From Monoraphidium neglectum (Eukaryota; Chlorophyta; Chlorophyceae; Sphaeropleales; Selenastraceae), in contig NW_014012533.1 in NCBI RefSeq assembly GCF_000611645.1, forward strand, positions 1-16,821: a stretch of 16,821 nt of DNA, given 5' to 3'. Both the position numbers and the translations under genes were made by a program. Positions 9,164 to 16,821 of this stretch are shown piece after piece. The notes beneath the pieces are model-generated. The model was given only the letters and a program-made list of their open reading frames with translations. It was not told the DNA's origin and did no database searches. Each line of letters opens with the position of its first letter. Position 1 is the stretch's first letter.

Positions 9164-12100
9164 ATGTCTGCAGCCGCGGCTGCGTCGGTGAGCCTAGGAG
9201 GGGGCATTTGTCAACTAAAAGCAGTGCACGCGCACGGCGGTGGCGAGTGATCCGCTTCCCGCCGCCAGGCAAGCGCCTGTGCTGGAGCGCCTGTGCTGCC
9301 TCGCCTGCGAACCCCATCTCAAAAAGCTTGCGCCATGTGTGTTTGCCGGTGGCTGAGTGACACGTTCAACTCGGCTCCGCCGTGCAGCCGCCCACCCGCC
9401 AATGCTAGGGCCTTGGTGTCTCCTCTGCCATCGCCGCAGGGCGCGCATGGCACTGAACTGCATGACACCATATCCGTGCTGCCCAAGGCGTTCACGTATA
9501 TCCAGGATGTGAGGAGGGTTGCGACGCAGCCTGCGGGACCGGCGCCTCTGAAGCATGCAGCGCCTCTCTCGCCGTCACCTCACCCGTGCCCTACCCCGCA
9601 TGTCAATCACCTCGGGGACCAGCCGTGCTCAGACCCTGCTCATACCCACCTTACCACGTTGTCCCAGGTGGAGTCGATCCCGATACAAGCCCACTTCAAC
9701 GAGCTGGCAGACAACGCTATCGGCGCCGGGGCGCGCGAAATCACCTTTACGGTGGTGGAGCAGGCGGCCGACCTCGCCCCCACCTCCCTGGCCATCTGTG
9801 ACAAGGGGGTGGGCATCATCCGGCGGTTTCGTAGCTTGCTGAAGCGGCCTTGTTGGCAGGCTGACATGCATGTGTGTTCGTAGCTTGCAGCGCAGCCTTG
9901 CATTATGAGTGCACATTGGCACATTCTATCATGCAGTCTTCCTGATTGGCTGCGCCCTCACGCAGAGCGGGATGTCGACGGATGTGGCGTCGATGTACCT
10001 GCAGCAGGCAGCCACCACATCGGGCATCGTGGCGCTGCCGCGGAGTGCGCGTCATGCGAGCGTGTTGCGTGGCTGCAGCTGGCTTAGCGAGACGGCTGAC
10101 TGCTTCTGGGCAAAACAGGCCCTGGGAAGCTTCAAAGCAGCGATGCAGCCGGGAGCCCCTGTGCGCAGGCGGCATGCTGTCATGCGCGCCGACATGCTGG
10201 CATGTCCTTCAGCACGCCTGATCTCCGAGCTGAACTCCCTCCTCTTTTAAACCCGCCGCTGCGTGCTTTGCAGCCAATGGGCTGCCCCTGACCCTGGAGG
10301 ACTACCACGGCCAGAAGCTCAGCAGGCACGGCAAGGGCGCCAACTCCCTGTTCTATTTTGGTGAGCGCCGCGCTGCACGTACGGCTCGCGCGTTCACGGC
10401 TTGCTGCGCGTCTTGAAACCCTCAGGCTGCCAGGGAACCTGTGCCTTGCATGCTGAGCTGCACCGCTGAGCTATCTGCGTTCAGGCGCGGCGCCATCCCT
10501 GGCCCGCCCCCGCTTCCCCCGCCCCGCCGCCCAGGGCCGCGCGTCACCCTGCGCACCAAGATGGCCGGCCAGGGCACGCTGACAGAGATCAGGGCGGACT
10601 TCGACGAGTGGCAGCGCAATGACAGGGCGCCCACCGCGCCGGGCCCGGGGCAGAACGGGCAGCCATTCAAGGGTGAGCTGTCGGCGGCGTGCCCGGGCAT
10701 GTTTTTGCATGCGCCTGCAACACATGCCTGGATGCGGATGGCGTGGCCGTATCGGTCCCACCGGCCGCCCTCGCCCCGTGCTGACAAATCTTGCGGGGGC
10801 GCTCGCCGCGGCGCAGCCGACAGGGACGTGACGCTCTGCGAGCCCGGCGAGGTGGCGGGGAGCTTCACTGAGATCGTGATTGCAGGGCTCAAGCCCAACG
10901 TGCAGGACCAGCTCAGGGGCCTCAAGGAGAGGGTGCAGCTGGCGCGGGAGGTGCGGCGAACGGGCAGCCGGCGTGTGCGACAGGCGGGCTCCTGAGGCAA
11001 AAATGCAGCAACGGGCAGCCCGCTGCTGCTGCCGCTGCTGCCGCTGGTGTCGACGATGCTGCCGTCATCGCCGCCACTGCTGCCGCCGCAGCTGCTGCCG
11101 CTGCTGCTGGAACCGCTGCTATGCACCGTGTTGCAGCCACCTCTGCTGCCGGCCTGCATCGTGCCGCCACCCCAGCGTGCCCGGTCGTGCCCGACGCCTC
11201 ACGCGCTCGCGTGCCACCCGCGCTGCATCAACCCGTCTCCAGATGGAGCAGACATACTATCTGCATATCAACGGCATCGACCCCTTCCTTTGGAGGACCG
11301 TCCCAACATGCCTCAAGGGCGGCGCCGGGCAGCTTCCCCTGAGGCTGCGCGGCGGCCTGGCCATCGACTTCTTGGGCCACAAGCTGCAGCGCCGTGCGCC
11401 CCTCGAGCCGTCCAAGACGCTCAAGGTCAGGATGCCGGCCAGCTGGCGCCCGCCCGACGGCGCCGCGGCGCCAGGCGGCGCGGGCGGCGCGAGCGGCAGC
11501 GGGGCGGGCGGCGGCGGCGCGGAGGGGGATCTTGGGGAGACGCCGCTGCGGCAGATGCTGAGGCACGCACAGGAGCTTGGGGTGGAGCCCTTCTGGCTGG
11601 CGGCGCGCTGGTGCCCCAAGGGCAAGCGGCCCGAGGACCCGCAGCCGTCTGCGGAGGAGATCGAAGCTGCGAGCGGGCACGCGTCCCGCGGCTCGGACGA
11701 CCCGGCGGGGCTGCTGGTGGGGGTGCATCGCGACTTTCTGATGTGTCTGCTGTTCTACCCCTTCATGGAGGAGTGAGGGGGCTTCACAAGGATCTGGGAA
11801 CACAGGGTTTTGGGGTCAAATGAGAATGGCCCCATAGCTGAAGGTCAGCAGGGCTCTTCACGTTTTTGTCACGCAAGGCTGCCCTGCTCGAAGGTGCTCA
11901 AGACATTTCATATTTCCCCATTACATACTCCCGCTTTTCAGATTCTCCCAAGCCTGTATCATGCAACACTGTCGCTCGCACGGCGGGCCGTCATCGGCAC
12001 CCCCATCCCTAGCCTGCGTCGCTCACCCCTCAAACCCCCCCCTCACAAACACAGGGGCCGCACCAAGCCGGCCGTCATGCTGCCCTCCGGCGCGGAGCAC

Positions 12101-14039
12101 CTGACGTTTGTGTTCTGGGGCAGCCGCCTGATCACCATGGCGCCGCTGCCCGACATTGTGGAGGTGGCGCGCAGGGACCCCAACCCCGAGGCGGAGTGCG
12201 CCAAGCTGAAGCCTGAGAAGCTCTGGTGGGCGATGATGAGCGCAGGACAGGGCTTTGTGTGCTGGGCAGGGCGGGGAGGGAGCATGGGGAGAAAGCAAGG
12301 AGAAAGATCAAGAGAATGAGCAAGGGGTTCATGCAGGGAGTTGCAGCAGGGGCGTCCAGGTTGTGGCGCGGGTATGAGCGTCCAGGGCGCAGGCGGATTG
12401 GCGCACGCCTGTTTGCAGTGCGCACGCCCACATGCGGTGGGTGCATGCATGTGCGTGTGGTTGCATGGGCAGTCCACTTGCAACTATGCGCATGCCTGCC
12501 CATCCCTTTCACCCTCCCCCCCCCCCCACACACACACACACACCACTTCCCTGTGCAGCTGTCTGCTTTTCGCTTCCCCAGAGTGCTACACCCTGAACCA
12601 CAAAACCCATTTTCAGGTGCTTGCGCAAATTCCCCGGTGCATAGATCCCCCCCGCGGCGCGCGCACGAATCCCGCATACCCTTCCAAAGCATACTGCCTC
12701 CTACAGCCCGCAAGCTCCCGCCGGCTTGCAACAGCACGCATGCTTGCTTATGCGTTTCCTTGATGTCGCCTGCCCCGGCACCACCTGGCATGAGATTTCA
12801 TCCCATTCTCTGAATTATGACTAGGACGAGGCGTTTGATGACTTCATGGCAATGGGCGCCGCGCCCGCCGGCGTCGTGCCGGCGCTGGACGGCCGCGGGG
12901 CGGTGTACGTTCACGACCCTCGCAGTGGCGCGTGGGTGGAGCCCGCGCGGGGCGTGGAGATGCTGAAGCAGCACCACATGGAATTCTGGCGCAAACGGGT
13001 GGGCGCAGCGCACAACGCAGCGCCCCTGCCCTGAACACCGTGACCCTGCCCTGTCGCACGCATGTGCGCGGGATACGGTCGCGGTCCCCGTTGGGGGCGG
13101 CGCGCGGTCGCACCATGCATGCGGCTGCCGCGCCTACCTCTGCACCCTGGACGAAGCACGCATAGCGTATGCACCTGAGCGCTCCCGCCCCTGATACGTG
13201 TGACTCAGGACGAGACCTGCTATATAACCGAGGTGGCGGAGGGGCCCGACGGCAAGTTCGACATTGGCTATGCCCTCAAGACGGTGCACGGGGCGCCCCC
13301 CCCACACCTCTGCTCGTTTTATCTGCATCCCAGCTTGGTAGCGAGCGTGCGTGGGCGGTCAGTGCGAGTGAGCTGATATGCATGTATCTGTGTAGGGGGG
13401 GGGGGGCGACCGTCTGGCGCGCCGACCCTCCCCAGGCACGGGCTTGCAGCCTTCGCCAGGACTCAGCTGAAAACGGCTCCGAATCCATCCTCAACCGCAG
13501 CCGCGGGTGAAGGACCCGATCCGCTGCGGCCAGCTGGTGCGCTTCATCGACGTTAAAAAGGGCGACGACGCTGCGGCGGGCACGCCAGGGCCGGGCAAGA
13601 GGTGGGCCGGCCGGCGGGGACTGCACTGCGGACTCGCAGCCTGCAGTCTCACAACCTTGGTAGCGTTGGGATCGCGCTGCTCCATGTAGGGATCTGATAG
13701 TGGCACCCGCTTGTGAGGTTGCTGCCCGTCGGGGGCCCGTCCTGACCGCTAGTGTGTGCCCATGCTGTTGCCCCGCCTGCGCTGCAGCGAGCGCAAGAAC
13801 AGCAAGGCGGCAGAGAAGGAGCGGCGCAAGGAGCTGGGGCAGCCGTCGGAGCACAGGTGCGGCGCTGGCCTTCTCAGGGCGCCCTCACGTGCGAGTGCAA
13901 GTGCGCGAGCGTGGACGCCTGCCTCACCTGGAGATGCAGACGCGCGCACACATGTGCACGCATGCAATCAGTTCAGAGGGGGATGGCAGCGGCTGCATGC
14001 GCAAGCACGCATGTAGAATACCAAAAACCAGCCGAGCCG

Positions 14040-14104
<65 letters not shown>

Positions 14105-16821
14105 CACAAAATGGGTGGTAATGACAACGAGCATTCTAAGTGGCACCACTCCTCCCTTGGCCCTACCAACCGCCGCCCCACGTCCTGGCCCGCCCGCCGC
14201 CCCGCCGAAGGATCGTGGGCTTCTTCCGCCAGATTGGGCCCGACGGCAACGCAGACATATACGCATACGTCCGTCAGGGCGGCTGGCGCCCCTCATGGCT
14301 GGAGCCTGCGCCGGTGGACAAGCACCGTGAGCAACCCGCCGCTGCCCGCCGGCCCCTGTGGCGCGCCCAGCTTGCGCATGCCGAGCTCCGCCGGCGTGCC
14401 CAGCCGCGCCGCCGCCAGGCCAGAGCCCCTGGGGCCCTAGCTCGCGCACGCGCGGCTGCCCCGCCTGCGCACTCACTTGCGGGCGGCCCGTGGCCTGCCA
14501 ACCCCCTGCGCCCCAGACGGCCTGCGTGTGCACCAGATTGCGCCGCTGGGGGAGACGAACGAAGAGGTTGAGGAGGCCACCAGGATGAGGCAGCTGCTCT
14601 GGGAGGAGGAGGTGGGGCCGACCCCCTGCCGCTGCCGCCGCGGCCGCCATGCGCCGCCGCCGGCCTCGCCCCGCCGGGGCGCGTGCAGCACGGGGCTCCT
14701 TGCGAACGCCTCTGGCGCCAGCCTTCACCATGGCTGGCGCTCGCACGGGTCCGGATCCAGCATTTTTGGGCAAACTGCATGCCCCAACGCTGGCCCATCA
14801 CCGACCGCCGTCATACCCTTCCGCCCCACCGACGACGCCCCTTTCCCCCCTTCCCCGGGCGCAGTGGCCGCGGCGGCTCGCATTTCTGGCCAACAACGGC
14901 GCGATCTGCGACACAGACCCCCAAAGGTAACGCCGCCGCCCCCCACCTTGGGCCTCGCCGTGGACAGCTGCCTGCACGCATTCCCGCGAGGCGGCCGCGG
15001 CCCCCTTTGGCCAGGCTTGTTTGAAGGAAGCACGGGCGGCCCGCCGAGTTCCCTCTGGCCTTTGTTGCTCCCCCGTGCGCGCCCCCAGGATCCCGTACTT
15101 GCGGGGCAACGGGATCTACGAGGCCACGGCGGCGTCCACCTTTCCAGACGAGGTGCAGTGGTCGCATCAGGCGGGCCCTCCGCAGCTGCGGCCGCCCTTC
15201 GATGCCTCGGCCTTTCGCCCAAGCACCCCTAGCGACCAAGGGCCTCCATGCATGCACTGCCTTGTCGCCTCCGCAGCTTGCTGCATCCCCTCCACTGCTC
15301 AGCCTGCCGTGATCGGCGTTTTTGATGCCTGCACCGTCTCTCAGCCACCCACTCAATTTTCCAACCTCGCCTCTTGACCCCACTTGTCTGCATGCATGAT
15401 TCTGCCCGCCTGCCGCCGTCAGGTTGTCGTCGGTTTCATGAGCAAGTCTGGCAAGCCAGTGGAGGTCACCAGGATGCTGGGCTGGGCCAATTCAGCCAAG
15501 GAGCTGACGGCGTCGCTGTGGCGCAACGAGCGGCCCGTGGAGGGGTGGGTGGGCCGGGCGGCGCGCCGCGGGGGGTTGGGGGTGCGGGCCGTACATGGCG
15601 CGAAGCGGTGGCTGAGGGGGAGCCCTTTTGTCCAAAAACAGGCGGCGCCGATCGGATTGCTGCCAGGCAAGACGGTGCTTGCGGCGGCTTTGAGCGGCCC
15701 ATCGTGGCCCCTGCTCGTCCACTTCGCCTCGCACTGCAATCTGCCAAGCCCTACCTGCCTTGTGCGGCCCGGCCCTCTTGACCCTGAGCCAGATTTGAAG
15801 ACTCCCAGTCTGCGACGGCCACATACGTGCAGAATAAGAAGGCCCGGTTTGCAGGTGGGCACGCCCCAGCCCGTTCGGCTACCACGCCTTTTCGCGCGGC
15901 AGGTCTCGCTGTTCCGCCGCGGACCCAGGAAGCGTTGATAGTACCCTGACGCGCCGTGCGTGGTCCCCAGCTCTGCCGCTCGGCGCCTGCGCCGTGGGCG
16001 CCATGCCGACTCCTTGAAATTGCGAGTCTCTTTTCGCACGGCCTCGCAGGCCTGCGGCAGTGGGTGGCAGAGGAGGGGTCATACCGCCTGCGCATCCAGT
16101 GCAACGACCGTACCGCCATGCCAGATGACAGCTTCCTGGAGTACAAGTTCAAGGTGGGAAGTTTACGCTCTAGCGCATGCACGCTCCAGTGCGCTGGAGA
16201 CTGGGCGCCTGCCAGCCACAAGGGCAGCAGGAGCGCGCGCAGACAGGGAGCGCAGGCGCGCATGGGCGCTTGTTCGACTCCGCCAGCCGGCTGGGCCAGC
16301 GCGCCGCACCGGCGCGTTTGGGCGCGGTGCCAGCTGCGTGCACGCGCGCGCATAGGCGCACACAGGCAGACGGGCCCGCCGCCCTCGCCGCGCCGCGGCG
16401 CCGTTTCTGCCGCTGCGCGCGACGTGCGACACGACCGGCCCCTCGCGTCTCACCGCCGCCAGGTGGAGGCGCTCAACGCGGAGCACCTGGACGCGCGCTT
16501 CTCTCTTGCCAGCGGCAGCGGCAAGCTGCCCCCGACGGTGCGCGCCCGCCTGGGGGAGCCGCTGCCGCCCATCACCGTGCTGCTGCGCAACAGCGCCCGA
16601 AAGGCCGTCGCGCTGCCCTTCGACGCCGCCAGCGCGAAGGCGGCGCTGTGCGTCCGATTCCTGCGGCGCGGCGCCGGCGGCGGCGCGGCGGGGTCTGCGG
16701 CGGAAGACGGGGAGGCGGAGGAGCAGGTGTACCCGCTGGACGGCGGTTTCACCGGCCACCTGGCAGAGGATGTCGCGGCGGAGCGCGACGGCGCGGCGCG
16801 CGGCGGCGGCGGGGGCGGGCG
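9164..16821 (+). CDS. SMCHD1-like: SMCHD1/GMI1-like GHKL ATPase (5' part; 3' end outside window)
   Basis: Exons: 9164-9187, 9440-9508, 9668-9808, 9966-10044, 10274-10360, 10535-10672, 10817-10950, 11243-11772, 12055-12225, 12559-12616, 12825-12998, 13209-13283, 13501-13601, 13788-13856, 14211-14326, 14517-14611, 14865-14926, 15089-15152, 15423-15544, 15793-15854, 16050-16153, 16463 to the edge. Frame and phase agree at every GT-AG junction, about 944 codons. ATPase motifs: AHFNELADNAIGAG (39-52; E43 and N47), DKGSGM (76-81), HGKGANSLFYFG (123-134). A transducer-like part follows: SFTEIVIAGLKP, TYYLHINGI, LTFVFWGSRLI, LFASPECYTLNHKTHFQD (about 461-478). Next are a strand-rich module (IVGFFRQIGPDGNADIYAYV, about 618-637), RVHQIAPLGETNEEVEEAT (658-676), and Ig-like strands (GSYRLRIQ, LEYKFKVEA). 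This order matches SMCHD1, whose SMC hinge would lie downstream. Relatives act in gene silencing and DNA repair in the nucleus. Weak points: the first exon is tiny, and the donor at 10044 is a guess between several. Confidence 0.85.
11021..11120 (+). repeat. Imperfect CTG/CCG trinucleotide-rich intron segment
   Basis: This part of the intron between exons 10817-10950 and 11243-11772 is dominated by CTG, CCG and CCA triplets with many interruptions. It creates long open frames on both strands that are low in complexity (Cys/Arg-rich on plus, Ala/Ser/Gly-rich on minus). I treat them as by-products of the repeat and not as genes. Confidence 0.7.
12516..12542 (+). repeat. Poly-C run followed by (CA)8
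   Basis: Twelve C residues (12516-12527) run into eight CA units. The tract sits in the intron just upstream of the acceptor at 12558 of the SMCHD1-like gene, so it also serves as part of a pyrimidine-rich stretch before exon 12559-12616. Long C and CA runs are prone to slippage and to sequencing error. Confidence 0.9.
13395..13406 (+). repeat. Run of twelve G in an intron
   Basis: Twelve G residues lie in the intron between exons 13209-13283 and 13501-13601 of the SMCHD1-like gene. The run could form a G-quadruplex with other copies of the strand, or may simply be a slippage-prone homopolymer. It does not affect the reading frame in my model. Confidence 0.85.
14041..14100 (+). repeat. Intronic pure (CAG)20 microsatellite
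   Basis: Twenty uninterrupted CAG units lie in the intron between exons 13856 and 14211 of the SMCHD1-like gene. The flanks (gagccga and aagccac) are not repetitive. On the transcribed strand the RNA would be able to form a CAG hairpin. It is not coding in my model: the frame from exon 13788-13856 leaves through a donor at 13857, and the phase matches the acceptor at 14210. Confidence 0.95.

Noticed and set aside
10422..11159. Minus-strand open frame of 245 codons rich in Ser and Gly
   Set aside because: It is antisense to SMCHD1-like exons and created largely by the CTG/CCG-rich intron. Composition is low in complexity, and the plus strand gives a coherent family match.
11047..11823. Plus-strand open frame of 258 codons overlapping exon 11243-11772
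   Set aside because: It is in a different frame from the exon that carries YYLHING and FLMCLLFYPF. The product is Arg/Gly/Pro-rich, as expected from shifted GC-rich coding DNA.
14041..14100. (CAG)20 as a coding homopolymer tract (Ser, Ala or Gln)
   Set aside because: The flanking sequence has no exon-like motif, and splicing 13856 to 14211 keeps phase and joins EHR to IVGFF in line with the family.
13973..14773. Long minus-strand open frame (266 codons) with a poly-Ala run
   Set aside because: It runs antisense to several exons of the SMCHD1-like gene, and its long Ala run is the (CAG)20 repeat read in another frame. It has no recognisable domain.
16027..16153. Exon starting at 16027 instead of 16050
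   Set aside because: It would use a GAG acceptor and read through a typical pyrimidine tract. The exon 15793-15854 gives the correct phase to the strong CAG acceptor at 16049.
1..16821. Mobile elements, CRISPR arrays, tRNA or rRNA genes
   Set aside because: I saw no transposase or reverse-transcriptase motif, no terminal repeats, no regularly spaced repeats and no RNA-gene signature on either strand.

Overview
The window looks like nuclear DNA of a unicellular green alga (Chlorophyta, most likely Chlorella-like or a relative). It is very GC-rich. The four genes I can support are cut by 37 short GT-AG introns of roughly 100-420 bases, with donors mostly of the GTGAGC, GTGCGG or GTGGGC type and pyrimidine-rich CAG acceptors. 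Exon composition is rich in Ala and Gly, and there are CAG/CTG and poly-C/CA tracts. No bacterial operon structure, tRNA, rRNA, CRISPR array or transposon was found. All exon borders below were read by eye, using reading-frame and intron-phase continuity and remembered family motifs; no alignment was run.

Layout. (1) Positions 5159 to 1, minus strand, running off the left edge: a 12-exon gene for a protein with two C2-like domains followed by a long coiled coil, resembling animal CCDC33. (2) 7091 to 5689, minus: a complete 4-exon gene for an F-box protein with a C4 zinc-ribbon segment that resembles the XPA fold. (3) 8638 to 7622, minus: a complete 3-exon gene for a small RibD-C/dihydrofolate-reductase-like enzyme of bacterial type. 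(4) 9164 to the right edge, plus: at least 22 exons of a gene for a SMCHD1/GMI1-type GHKL ATPase. Its ATPase motifs, transducer and Ig-like part lie inside the window; the expected SMC hinge would lie beyond it.

Genes 1-3 are tandem on the minus strand. Genes 3 and 4 are divergent and share an upstream region of about 525 bases. The three intergenic spacers are all about 525-530 bases. The genes do not form an obvious pathway. The most notable one is the SMCHD1-like chromatin ATPase, a family known from animal X-inactivation and plant DNA repair or silencing. Next is the unusual F-box plus XPA-like architecture.
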